DNA of 64,000 nucleotides from an uncultured Lachnospiraceae bacterium (GCA_944381575.1 CALWLS010000005.1:111374-175373); one strand, 5' to 3'; counted from the first letter of the stretch, positions 6,901 to 13,422 are shown. Notes: generated from the letters alone by a model not told the origin. Program-made: numbers and translations.

Positions 6901-8927
6901 AGGCGGCTGTTGCGGAAAATCTTGCAGATAAATATGACGCACTGCATAGCAAGGCCAATCCTACGGCTGGGGATATTGCATTAATGAAGCAATATAGCAA
7001 AGAGCTTGTTGATATGTATCCTGAATTAGAGCAGTTCTTTAATAATGAAACAGGACTTCTCGAAACTAATAGAGATACCATTCAAGAAGTTATTGATAAA
7101 AATAAAGAATTGGCGATTAGCAATGCGGCTCTATCAGGAATGGAAGATGCCTACAAAGAACAGATAGAAGCATCAAGAAATCTTGCCGATGCCAAATCAA
7201 ATGAAGCAGCAGCGCAGGAAGAACTTAATAATGCTCAAAGAGAATTACAAGAATATCTTGAAGAACATCCATTTAATGAAGCATTAGGTAAATACGAAGG
7301 CGACTTTTTCGGGCAAGGCTATATAGCTGCTAATGATAAAATTGAAGCGGCTACAAAGTCATGGAACGAAATGAAAGAAGCGACCAAACAAGCTCAAGAT
7401 GCATACAATGATGCTGCCGATACTGTTAAATATTTTGGGGATGCATATGATGAATCCATAAAGGCCACTGTTGCGCCAAGTGAAGAGTTAATTGGGCAAT
7501 TTGAATCCATAGGTTTGAGCTTTGAAAATAGCGTGCTGAGTAAAATTGAATCTTCAGGAAGTGGCGATGCAATTACCACATTGTTTACGAACATGAAAAA
7601 TGGTGTAACGGTAGGCCAAGAAGAATTGACCAGTGCTTTTGAACAATTAGGATACGAACTTCCTTCTGCTTTTGCAGCTGCCATTAGTGCCGAAGGTAAT
7701 AGTGATATTCAAAGCCAATTAACACAGATGTTTGTAAATCTTGCAGGTGAAGTACCGCAATCATCAGATACACTGAAACAGGCATTTGAGCAGCTTGGGT
7801 TAGATTTACCTGATTCGTTGCTGGATGGCTTAGAAAGCCAGAATGCTATTGTGCAGAGTAGTGTTATTACTCTGATAGGGCAGATAGAAAGCGGGGTATC
7901 TTTAAAACAACCTGAACTTGATGAATTATTTACAGGTCTTGGTATTAATTTGCCAAATTCTCTGGTAGAAGCTTTATCAGATCAGAACAATGTAGTCCAA
8001 CAAAATACCATTGAATTATTATCCCAAATTGAATCCGGGGAGGGCGCTAAGGAAGATACATTACTTAATCTATTTAACTCCCTCGGCATAGAAGTTTCTG
8101 ATGAACTTATAACTTCGATGCAGGATAAGAATGATGAAGTATTCAATCAGGCTATTGAATTATTGTTACAACTACCAAATGCAACAGATGAAGAACGAGA
8201 TGGAATTATTAAAAAATTAAACGATCTCGGAATTGATGCTTCTGGTGGATACAATAGCGGTTTACAAAGCAACATTGAAAACATTAGCACAACCGCTCAA
8301 AATATGGTATCGGAAACAAAGAAGCCTGTCGAAGATGAATTTGATAGTACAACATCTGGAGCAATGTATGATGCTGGTGCAAATGCCAGTAAGGGATTTT
8401 GGCAAGGATTAAAAGACTGGTGGGACGATTCATGGCTTGGCCGAAAACTTGCTGAATTGAATAATGCAATTACTGGTAAAAAAGGCCTTGACGAACACTC
8501 ACCATCTCGTAAATGGTATGGGTTTGCAACTTTAGGTGTTGAAGGATTTAACAATGGTTTAACGGATGGCTTTAAGGAAACATTCCCACTCGTACAAACA
8601 GAACTTGGTAATTTATCAAGTGGTATTAAAAAATATCAAATGCCGGTAGTGGACATAATGCCTAACTTAGATCAGTATAAATTCAAGCCTACAAAAATAA
8701 ATGCGGCTGAAATTACGGGTAAAGTGCAGGAAGCTTTGGAATATGCGATATCTGCCGGTGGCCTTATTGATTACAATAGGCTTGGACAGGCGGTTTATGA
8801 AGCACAATCACAAGTGGCAAAAGAAAATCCTTTAAAGATAGGTGACAGAGATGTGTTTGATGCCAATACACGCGAAACAATAAAGTTTGGCAAGCGCACT
8901 GGAAAGATGCCATATCCAGTATATTAA
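3927..8927 (+). CDS. tail tape measure protein
   Basis: A 1666-residue mostly helical protein, the largest in the prophage, which sets tail length. At about 0.15 nm per residue (rule for this family) the tail would be near 250 nm. Visible parts are a helical N-terminal third with several SRLG/QLG repeats, a central hydrophobic stretch near residues 265-285, a Gly-rich linker near residues 555-580, and at about residues 1185-1440 a series of roughly 40-residue repeats built on LF-x2-LGI-x-LP-x-SL and LL-x-QIESG. ATG 3927 is preferred to GTG 3921 because AGGAGG (3916-3921) then has correct spacing. A hairpin follows the stop. Confidence 0.9.
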   Translation: MAETIDSLQLEISADSAIAEKSLNRLASALIKVQSSVNGISTGQFSNLANGIRRLSDAMERMNGAVKTADFTRIATGLNKLTSVNVLGVSDASRAISTLTANLSSLGTISFDAQGIANIANAIAQLGRKTVTQATQNIPALSTALTQLVSGMNGIKAVSFDTKGLLELTTAISRLGGKSATAAASGNIEKLAAALKNMMTTLSTAPQVSRNIIDMAQALGQLAASGNRVGSATSSLTNSFKTFDISTKKSSKSAGGLAAAFGKFYATYWLILRSIGVFKKAIDISSDLTEVQNVVDVTFGDMAEKMNAFADSALQNYGMSELMAKTIASRFQAMGVAMGFAQGQMSDMSIELTKLAGDMASFYNVTQQEIATSLQSIFTGETEPLRRFGLDLSFATIEAWALANGLDADMQSMTQAEKTMLRYQYVLANTGAAQGDWARTSQNWANQLRLLTGNFEQLGSIVGGVLVNAFKPFIQALNSVMGAVINFAQVVSDALGAIFGWEYQVGGGAAQEYEAAAGAASDLEDATGGAAKKAKELNRYIAAWHEVNNMTTSDSGSGGGSGGGGGAGGAGGAADGGEWIQKESLWEKYTSSIDTLYELGDYIGGVLTDAMNDIDWDSVYQGARNFGTGLASFLNGLISPELFGALGRTIAGALNTVIYAQLSFGQTFDWTNLGESIAAGINNFFATFDFAASAETFNTFALGILDAIIAAIDKTDWDMIGSQIGTYLEGIDFIAIGKKVGKALWKAINAGFDIYKGMFSAAPLETSLLSILTVVKNLKQIKSITKLIGDLGTKAKSAAKLVETLAKALTGNQSAVLLLSQNYPKLSSSLQTTLTGFNKLQNAFKQGKGFSTLNEMITNLRNNLTGFQKIGITLGSAFAEFNMVNDAVSNLATGTGNVAANLAELAGGAAIGAAGMYAALGPAGLAMAAVTGVIAALKGIDEAMKEKSGYNDLVERLDALSDQADEVNRKSESIKQNLEGMRDSFETTGEAQAAVAENLADKYDALHSKANPTAGDIALMKQYSKELVDMYPELEQFFNNETGLLETNRDTIQEVIDKNKELAISNAALSGMEDAYKEQIEASRNLADAKSNEAAAQEELNNAQRELQEYLEEHPFNEALGKYEGDFFGQGYIAANDKIEAATKSWNEMKEATKQAQDAYNDAADTVKYFGDAYDESIKATVAPSEELIGQFESIGLSFENSVLSKIESSGSGDAITTLFTNMKNGVTVGQEELTSAFEQLGYELPSAFAAAISAEGNSDIQSQLTQMFVNLAGEVPQSSDTLKQAFEQLGLDLPDSLLDGLESQNAIVQSSVITLIGQIESGVSLKQPELDELFTGLGINLPNSLVEALSDQNNVVQQNTIELLSQIESGEGAKEDTLLNLFNSLGIEVSDELITSMQDKNDEVFNQAIELLLQLPNATDEERDGIIKKLNDLGIDASGGYNSGLQSNIENISTTAQNMVSETKKPVEDEFDSTTSGAMYDAGANASKGFWQGLKDWWDDSWLGRKLAELNNAITGKKGLDEHSPSRKWYGFATLGVEGFNNGLTDGFKETFPLVQTELGNLSSGIKKYQMPVVDIMPNLDQYKFKPTKINAAEITGKVQEALEYAISAGGLIDYNRLGQAVYEAQSQVAKENPLKIGDRDVFDANTRETIKFGKRTGKMPYPVY

Positions 8928-8940
8928 TGCTATATAAGAG

Positions 8941-8970
8941 ATGGGCAGGCATTTGAGCTTGCCCATTTAT
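8941..8970 (+). terminator. hairpin terminator after the tape measure gene
   Basis: A 10-bp stem (ATGGGCAGGC/GCTTGCCCAT, one G-T pair, 8941-8950 with 8957-8966, loop ATTTGA) followed by TTATATT, a weak T-tract. It closes the first tail transcript just before the accessory island. Confidence 0.55.
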
Positions 8971-8971
8971 A

Positions 8972-9000
8972 TTGGTCAAATAATAAATTTAAAGTATAAT
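8972..9000 (+). promoter_or_regulatory. promoter of the membrane/PLD-like gene
   Basis: TTGGTC at 8972-8977, a 17-base spacer and a perfect TATAAT at 8995-9000, immediately after the tape measure hairpin. It suggests that the following gene is transcribed independently of the late phage operon, as for lysogenic-expression (moron) genes. Confidence 0.6.
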
Positions 9001-9030
9001 GATAATAATTACCTAAGATGAGGAGAACAA

Positions 9031-9765
9031 ATGAATAACATAAAGCGGTTTGTTAGGAAGAATATAACTTTAGTAAATATTATCATTGTAATGCTTGGAA
9101 TTTTGGCGATATTTATTAGTGTACATCTTCCAAATGTAAATACTCAGAATATATGCATGGGTATAGGGACATCATTTTTTGCATCAGGTATAGTAGTCCT
9201 AATAACAACTTTATTGACTGACAACACAGAAGAAGAGGACAGATTATCAGACTGGGGCATAGAGGCAATTTATAGCACTCGCGGAGAGATGAATATATCA
9301 TGCGATAAATACATGCGTAAATCAAAAAGAATAGATATTATCGCTTTTGGACTCAGGTCTTGGAGAGATAGTCAGGCAAAAACTATTGAAAAACTATTAA
9401 AAAACGGTTGCCAGGTCAGGATATTGACAATGGATCCTGATTGTAATAATTTACAGCAACGCGAAAAGGATGAGCAGCAGGAGATAGGCAGCATAAAATA
9501 TTCTATAGAGCAACTAATAAGTTGGGCTAAAGTGTTAAACTCAAGGAATTATGCAGGATCAATAGAAATAAAGTGCTATGATGCTCAACCATTAAATTTT
9601 ATGTTTTTAATGGATAACAGACTTTTTATAGGCCCATATGAGTATGGAAAAGGAAGCCAACAGACCATATCCTATGAATTTAACACATCGGGTAGGGCAT
9701 ATGGATATTATACAGACTATTTCCAATCCCTGTGGAATGATACCAATTTCTCGAAAAGTGCATGA
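9031..9765 (+). CDS. two-TM membrane protein with PLD-like C-terminal domain
   Basis: A 244-residue protein with two membrane helices (about residues 12-30 and 41-61) and a cytoplasmic domain with RIDIIAFGLRSWRDSQ, then a strand CQVRILTMDPDCNN, the pattern of PLD-like/DUF5919-type domains found on many prokaryotic signalling and defence proteins. The usual HxK active-site motif is not evident, so it may sense rather than cut. It has its own promoter (8972-9000) and sits in a moron position between tape measure and distal tail genes. A role in superinfection exclusion or phage defence is inferred from domain build and location only. Confidence 0.5.
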   Translation: MNNIKRFVRKNITLVNIIIVMLGILAIFISVHLPNVNTQNICMGIGTSFFASGIVVLITTLLTDNTEEEDRLSDWGIEAIYSTRGEMNISCDKYMRKSKRIDIIAFGLRSWRDSQAKTIEKLLKNGCQVRILTMDPDCNNLQQREKDEQQEIGSIKYSIEQLISWAKVLNSRNYAGSIEIKCYDAQPLNFMFLMDNRLFIGPYEYGKGSQQTISYEFNTSGRAYGYYTDYFQSLWNDTNFSKSA

Positions 9766-9865
9766 CCGTTAGTCCAAATAGTGTGGTTTATAGTGCTTTT
9801 AATCCGCCTTGAAGTGTTTTATAATGAAATACACAAAATAAACACACTTCGGAGGGAAATGTGAT

Positions 9866-10657
9866 ATGGCATGGTTTGGTTCTACATTAGCGTTTATAAC
9901 TATTTTTTCTGCCATTGGTATAGTTGTTGGATTAATATGGTTTTTTATTAGTCTGATTATAAAAAAAGAAAAGAAGATCCCGTTATTGGTTATGGCGATT
10001 TCTTTTTCATTAGCTTTAATTTTTGGAATAGTTGGTTCAATACTCTTTCCATCTTCAAATATTTCTGAAGAAGAATATAATGCTGCTGTACTAAAAGCGG
10101 ACGAATATGCACAAATAACTGAAAGCCTTGAATCTGATATTTCGACATTGACAGAAGAAAAAGAAGCAATTCAAAATGAATATGATAATTATAAGGAAAG
10201 CATGAGTGAATATGAAGGACTTGCAGCTGCGGAGGCTGAGTCACGACGTATTCAGGCTGAGAGTATTGCGGTAGCAGAACAAGAGGCAAAAGAACAGGCA
10301 GAAGCTGAATCATTGGCGGCTAAAGAAGCAGAAGAAAAAGCAGGTTATGAAACAGGAATAACTTATGATCAATTAGCAAGAACTCCAGATGAGTTTGAAG
10401 GGGATAAGGTAAAGTTTACTGGAGAGGTTATTCAGGTTATCGAAGGGAACAATACTATTCAGATTCGTCTTGCCGTTAATGGAGATTATGACAATATTCT
10501 TTTTTGCGAATACAGCAAAGATATAGTTGAATCAAGAGTGCTTGAAAACGATACAATTACAATTTACGGAACGTCTTATGGGCTGTATAGTTATCAATCA
10601 ACTATGGGTGGTCAAATTACCATACCGGCAGTTATTATAGATAAGATAGATCAATGA
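9866..10657 (+). CDS. membrane-anchored coiled-coil protein with OB-fold-like C-terminal domain
   Basis: A 263-residue protein: two membrane helices near residues 8-30 and 36-61, a long Glu/Ala-rich coiled coil (about 70-165, with AEQEAKEQAEAESLAAKEAE), then a beta-rich domain starting TYDQLARTPDEFEGDKVKFTG. That last domain resembles the small OB-like domains found at the end of many Firmicutes exported proteins. No enzyme motif is seen. GGAGGG at 9851-9856 serves the ATG, and a TATAAT lies upstream at about 9820 without a clear -35 box. It is probably a second moron; its function is unknown. Confidence 0.5.
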   Translation: MAWFGSTLAFITIFSAIGIVVGLIWFFISLIIKKEKKIPLLVMAISFSLALIFGIVGSILFPSSNISEEEYNAAVLKADEYAQITESLESDISTLTEEKEAIQNEYDNYKESMSEYEGLAAAEAESRRIQAESIAVAEQEAKEQAEAESLAAKEAEEKAGYETGITYDQLARTPDEFEGDKVKFTGEVIQVIEGNNTIQIRLAVNGDYDNILFCEYSKDIVESRVLENDTITIYGTSYGLYSYQSTMGGQITIPAVIIDKIDQ

Positions 10658-10667
10658 GGAGCAACTT

Positions 10668-10820
10668 ATGGCACGGCGAAAGAAAAATATGGGTTGCTTA
10701 GAAGCTATGATAATGATTCCGTTTTTACCAATATCAATGTTTGTTCATTATGTTACACACTATAAGCCAACGCCGATTGTAGGCGGAAAACGAGGCCGGA
10801 AGAAAAAGAAATGGCTCTAA
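10668..10820 (+). CDS. small basic hydrophobic protein (50 aa)
   Basis: A short frame with GAGGAG 7-12 bases before its ATG. It has a Lys/Arg start (MARRKKN), a hydrophobic centre that may enter the membrane (residues 13-32) and a very basic end (KRGRKKKKWL). It follows the coiled-coil membrane gene by 10 bases and probably shares its transcript. No family was recognised. Confidence 0.5.
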   Translation: MARRKKNMGCLEAMIMIPFLPISMFVHYVTHYKPTPIVGGKRGRKKKKWL

Positions 10821-10867
10821 TTAAAAGAGTGGGGAGTAAAAATCCTCACTTTTTCTATTGAAATCCC

Positions 10868-10910
10868 TTGACTTTTGTGGATACATACATATAATAATAT
10901 ATGTGGATAC
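10868..10910 (+). promoter_or_regulatory. promoter and operator of the ribbon-helix-helix gene
   Basis: TTGACT (10868-10873), a 16-base spacer and TATAAT (10890-10895). An inverted repeat ACATATA-ATAA-TATATGT (10887-10904) covers the -10 box, and an 8-base direct repeat GTGGATAC flanks it (10877-10884 and 10903-10910). Such symmetry over a promoter next to a small DNA-binding protein gene suggests autoregulation. Confidence 0.65.
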
Positions 10911-10931
10911 AAAATAAAAGGAGGTGAACTT

Positions 10932-11114
10932 ATGAGTCCACGTACAGGAAGACCAACTGATAATCCTAAAGTTTTAAGTACAAGAGTAAGGCTTTCAGAC
11001 GAAGATATATTAATGCTTGAGTATTGTTGTATTGAAACAGGTATGAAAAAATCAGAAATTATACGGTTGGGAATCAGAAAAATCTATGAGGAAATAAAAA
11101 ATAAGAACAGTTGA
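10932..11114 (+). CDS. ribbon-helix-helix (CopG/Arc type) transcription regulator
   Basis: A 60-residue protein starting MSPRTGRPTDNPKVLSTRV. The segment VLSTRVRLSDEDILMLEYC followed by TGMKKSEIIRLGIRKIYEE gives the strand-helix-helix order of MetJ/Arc-type DNA-binding dimers. ATG 10932 is chosen because AAAGGAGG (10917-10924) precedes it; the upstream in-frame ATG lies within the promoter. It probably binds the repeat over its own promoter. No toxin partner follows directly. Two hairpins (11102-11140 and 11151-11197) separate it from the HNH gene. Confidence 0.7.
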   Translation: MSPRTGRPTDNPKVLSTRVRLSDEDILMLEYCCIETGMKKSEIIRLGIRKIYEEIKNKNS

Positions 11115-11197
11115 AAGTTTGGCGACCGTCACTGTTCTTATCCTCAACACAGAAGTTTCCCTCTGATAAATCCATTATATCAGAGCGAGGAACTTCT
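11102..11197 (+). terminator. two consecutive hairpins after the RHH gene
   Basis: First hairpin: TAAGAACAG/CTGTTCTTA, 9 bp (11102-11110 with 11132-11140). Second: AGAAGTT/AACTTCT enclosing CTCTGATA/TATCAGAG (11151-11197). T-runs are short, so termination may be partial. They isolate the RHH gene from the HNH operon. Confidence 0.4.
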
Positions 11198-11225
11198 TTC
11201 AAGAAAACAATGAAAGGAGTTTTTT

Positions 11226-11525
11226 ATGGCTGAAAGACGAAAGTTTTCCGATGTTGAGAAAAAGTCAGTCTATGCCCAGTACAATGGCAAGTGTGCTATA
11301 TGTGGTAAGGCGGTCAAGTATAAAAGAATGACCATAGACCACATCGTACCGCTGTCACAAGGCGGGACAAATGAATATAAGAATTTACAGCTTGCTTGTC
11401 ATTCGTGCAATCGCATGAAGAATGACTTTACGGTAGATCAGTTTTACAGTCAGATTAAAAAGATACTCATGCACCATGTGCTGACGGAAACGAGAGATTT
11501 AATCATCGGTAAGGAGAACATATAA
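11226..11525 (+). CDS. HNH endonuclease
   Basis: A 99-residue protein with a CAICG knuckle at about residues 21-25, the core TIDHIVPLSQGGTNEYKNLQ and a second CHSCNRMKND cysteine pair: a complete beta-beta-alpha metal HNH nuclease of the McrA-like class. In phages such genes serve DNA packaging beside terminase or spread as free-standing homing nucleases. Here it lies far from terminase, inside an accessory island, so homing-type mobility is more likely (inference). AAAGGAG precedes the ATG, and the stop overlaps the next start by one base. Confidence 0.8.
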   Translation: MAERRKFSDVEKKSVYAQYNGKCAICGKAVKYKRMTIDHIVPLSQGGTNEYKNLQLACHSCNRMKNDFTVDQFYSQIKKILMHHVLTETRDLIIGKENI

Positions 11526-11815
11526 TGGATAAGAAAATAGAAAGAATAAGATCAACCTTTGAAAATCTCAAGGGAGGGGTAGTAGACAATAGCATATATG
11601 AAGTTGAGGAAAAGCTCTCGGACTTATCTTTTGCATTAGCGAAGTTAAAACATATAGCATATAACCTTGATGACAAATATGATATAAGCAATCAGAAAGT
11701 ATCGGACGATGCATTTAAAAATTATCGTGATGATTTGTCCAAAGAGATTTGGATAATGACCGATTATATTGAGCAGGTCGATAACATAACCGATTGGTTA
11801 TTGGAAGTAGTCTGA
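11525..11815 (+). CDS. hypothetical helical phage protein (96 aa)
   Basis: An acidic, helix-rich protein (KIERIRSTFENLKGG, then YEVEEKLSDLSFALAKLKHI) with no recognised motif. Its start overlaps the stop of the HNH gene and the antirepressor follows after 12 bases, so the three form one operon. Its size and charge would fit a small partner or inhibitor protein, but no function can be supported. Confidence 0.55.
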   Translation: MDKKIERIRSTFENLKGGVVDNSIYEVEEKLSDLSFALAKLKHIAYNLDDKYDISNQKVSDDAFKNYRDDLSKEIWIMTDYIEQVDNITDWLLEVV

Positions 11816-11827
11816 TGGAGGTGCTAT

Positions 11828-12559
11828 ATGAATGATCTTATACTTTTTAATAATCCTGAGTTTGGCGATATTCGCACAATCATGATAGATGGCGAGCCGT
11901 GGTTTGTTGGAAGGGATGTAGCGAAAGCTTTAGGATATTCTAAACCTGAAGGAGCAATAAAGAATAATGTTGATGAAGGAGATACCCTCAGACAGGGGGT
12001 CTCCGATGCTAACAATCATACTCAACAGATGATAATAGTTAATGAATCCGGCCTTTACTCACTCATATTTGGAAGCAAACTGGAATCGGCAAAGAAATTC
12101 AAACGCTGGGTAACAAGCGAAGTTCTTCCACAGCTCCGAAAAACCGGCAGTTATGGTTTGACTCTTACCACAGACCAACAGATACAGCTTTTGGCTAAAG
12201 GTCAGGTTGAAGTCACCAAAAGGCTTGATAAAAATGAAAGTGATATCAAAGAAGTCAAAGATGACCTTGAGGAACTGAAGCTTGATCTTCCATTGTTCCC
12301 GGTCGAAGCTGAGATTATAACAAAGACGGCAAGGAGACGTGGTACAGAGATACTTGGAGGAAAGCAGTCTAAAGCATACAAGAGGGTAAGTATTAGAAAT
12401 ACCGTATACCGCAATCTATACATCGACATAAACAGGAATTTCAATGTACGTTCCTATAAAGCGATAAAGAGGAGAGATTGCGAAAGAGCAGCAAGCCTCA
12501 TAGAGAAATGGACTCCGCCACTCTATATTGAGGACAAAATAAAAGAAGCAAACGCTTGA
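11828..12559 (+). CDS. phage antirepressor, BRO-N plus ORF6C domains
   Basis: A 243-residue protein. The N-terminal BRO domain shows GEPWFVGRDVAKALGYSKPE (about 21-40), NESGLYSLIFGSKLESAKKF (about 74-93) and VTSEVLPQLRKTGSYG. A helical linker follows (residues 120-155). The C-terminal ORF6C-type domain contains ITKTARRRGTEILGGKQ and ASLIEKWTP. Such proteins antagonise phage repressors or bind DNA. It is odd to find one within the late tail region, third in the HNH operon. GGAGGTG serves the start, and the small-RNA promoter overlaps its stop codon. Confidence 0.85.
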   Translation: MNDLILFNNPEFGDIRTIMIDGEPWFVGRDVAKALGYSKPEGAIKNNVDEGDTLRQGVSDANNHTQQMIIVNESGLYSLIFGSKLESAKKFKRWVTSEVLPQLRKTGSYGLTLTTDQQIQLLAKGQVEVTKRLDKNESDIKEVKDDLEELKLDLPLFPVEAEIITKTARRRGTEILGGKQSKAYKRVSIRNTVYRNLYIDINRNFNVRSYKAIKRRDCERAASLIEKWTPPLYIEDKIKEANA

Positions 12560-12585
12560 AAACAGATGAAATATTGTTTTATAAT
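12556..12585 (+). promoter_or_regulatory. promoter of the small RNA opposite the toxin gene
   Basis: TTGAAA (12556-12561), an 18-base spacer and TATAAT (12580-12585). The -35 box overlaps the antirepressor stop codon. It would start an RNA near 12592 that ends at the two-way terminator 12651-12687. Confidence 0.6.
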
Positions 12586-12591
12586 GTAACT

Positions 12592-12687
12592 AAATAAAGG
12601 CGTCATTTCGATGACGATTAGCCTAATTTCATAATGTTTTCAAAATGAAAAGCACTAATCACTTTGGCGGGCGGTTAGTGCTTTTTC
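12592..12687 (+). ncRNA. putative antitoxin small RNA of a type I toxin-antitoxin locus
   Basis: A predicted RNA of about 95 bases between a good promoter and a strong terminator, with no reading frame of note. Its 5-prime end folds as CGTCAT-TTCG-ATGACG. The last 37 bases are antisense to the 3-prime end of the toxin mRNA, including the shared terminator. ATGACG of its hairpin is also complementary to CGTCAT near the 5-prime end of the toxin mRNA. Convergent transcripts sharing a bidirectional terminator recall Fst/par and TxpA/RatA loci. Confidence 0.5.
12651..12687. terminator. bidirectional terminator shared by small RNA and toxin mRNA
   Basis: An 8-bp stem AGCACTAA/TTAGTGCT (12651-12658 with 12675-12682), with CTTTTT on the plus side and AGTGCTTTTC on the minus side. 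The toxin stop codon (12675-12677) lies within the stem. Confidence 0.75.
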
Positions 12688-12761
12688 GTTATATCATATA
12701 CGATTTTAATAATCGTAGCCAACATTACCGTATAGGCAATGAGGTTATCGAATGTAACCAT
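12675..12761 (-). CDS. putative type I toxin, 28-aa holin-like membrane peptide
   Basis: The peptide begins MVTFDNLIAYTVML, continues with a hydrophobic ATIIKIVY stretch and ends in the basic DITKKH: one membrane helix with a charged tail, like Hol-Tox/Fst-type peptides. AGGAGGTG is 9 bases before the ATG (minus strand). The predicted mRNA starts near 12869, giving a 5-prime leader of about 108 bases with a CAGGGAG/CTCCCTG hairpin and an ACCTCT segment complementary to the ribosome site, as in other type I toxins where translation is held off. It is the only minus-strand gene of the island. Toxicity is inferred, not shown. Confidence 0.55.
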   Translation of the reverse strand: MVTFDNLIAYTVMLATIIKIVYDITKKH

Positions 12762-12875
12762 AAAGCTGCACCTCCTATGATAGATTCCTCAGAGAGGTTT
12801 CTATATAAACAGGGAGTTCAGTCTCCCTGATAGAAGGCTAACCGCCATCGTCGCTACCAAATGACGCTATGTAAT

Positions 12876-12901
12876 ATTATATCAAAGATTTTACCTTCGC
12901 A
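12876..12901 (-). promoter_or_regulatory. promoter of the putative toxin mRNA
   Basis: On the minus strand an extended -10, TGATATAAT (12884 down to 12876), with a weak TTGCGA-like -35 about 15 bases upstream. The start would fall near 12869. Confidence 0.5.
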
Positions 12902-12905
12902 AAAG

Positions 12906-12933
12906 GCACTAACTTTCGGGTTGGTGCTTTTTT
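12906..12933. terminator. terminator closing the accessory island
   Basis: An 8-bp stem GCACTAAC/GTTGGTGC (one G-T pair, loop TTTCGG) with TTTTTT on the plus side and CTTTT on the minus side. It ends the island; leader element C begins 10 bases later. Confidence 0.7.
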
Positions 12934-12943
12934 CGTGGGCAAA

Positions 12944-13000
12944 ATTAACCGGGTTGCCAATGGTGGTAATCCCTAACCTTAACAGTTAAAGGAGTGATGC
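12944..13000 (+). promoter_or_regulatory. conserved tail-gene leader element, copy C
   Basis: ATTAACC, then an 8-bp stem GGGTTGCC/GGTAATCC (12950-12957 with 12964-12971, loop AATGGT), then CTAACCTT. CCTT (12977-12980) can pair with AAGG in the AAAGGAG ribosome site (12988-12994) of the distal tail gene. It is the most diverged copy and, like copy A, it directly follows a terminator. Confidence 0.5.
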
Positions 13001-13002
13001 CT

Positions 13003-13422
13003 ATGTACGGATTTGAGGGGTGGCTTCTCAAAGTCGCTGGTGTTATCTTCCCGACTAAATATATCCGGGCAGAAACATATACGATAACACCAGACCAAGA
13101 GACTGACCTTGACGATTATACGGACAATAACGGTGTGTTCCATAGGAATGTGTTGCCGGCAAAAGCTACAAAGATAGAGTTCAGCACTCCACATATGCAT
13201 CTAAGGGACATGGTAAAGGTACTGGAACTGATACCTGATAATGCCGAAGATAATGCCTTTACTATTGAGTATTGGAATCCAAGGCTATGCCAGTATCAGT
13301 CAGGTTCATGCTATATCCCTGATGTGTCGTGGGAGCTTTACTATGTCGACCCTGACGGAAGCGACATCATCTATAAAGAGATCCGCTTTGCGTTCATTGA
13401 ATATGGCGAACTCAGGGGGTAA
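13003..13422 (+). CDS. distal tail-type structural protein
   Basis: A 139-residue protein (MYGFEGWLLKVAGVIFPTKY) with a WELYYVDPDGSDIIYKEIRF segment in its beta-rich second half. It stands in the position of the distal tail protein, before the large tail-tip protein, and its size fits small phage tail proteins of Clostridia (DUF6711-like). ATG 13003 has AAAGGAG at good spacing; the GTG and ATG just upstream are too close to the ribosome site. The accessory island separates it from the tape measure gene, which it would normally follow. Confidence 0.6.
   Translation: MYGFEGWLLKVAGVIFPTKYIRAETYTITPDQETDLDDYTDNNGVFHRNVLPAKATKIEFSTPHMHLRDMVKVLELIPDNAEDNAFTIEYWNPRLCQYQSGSCYIPDVSWELYYVDPDGSDIIYKEIRFAFIEYGELRG

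Noticed and set aside
12645-12830. Plus-strand frame of 61 codons over the toxin locus
   Set aside because: No ribosome site, and it is antisense to the better-supported 28-residue gene.
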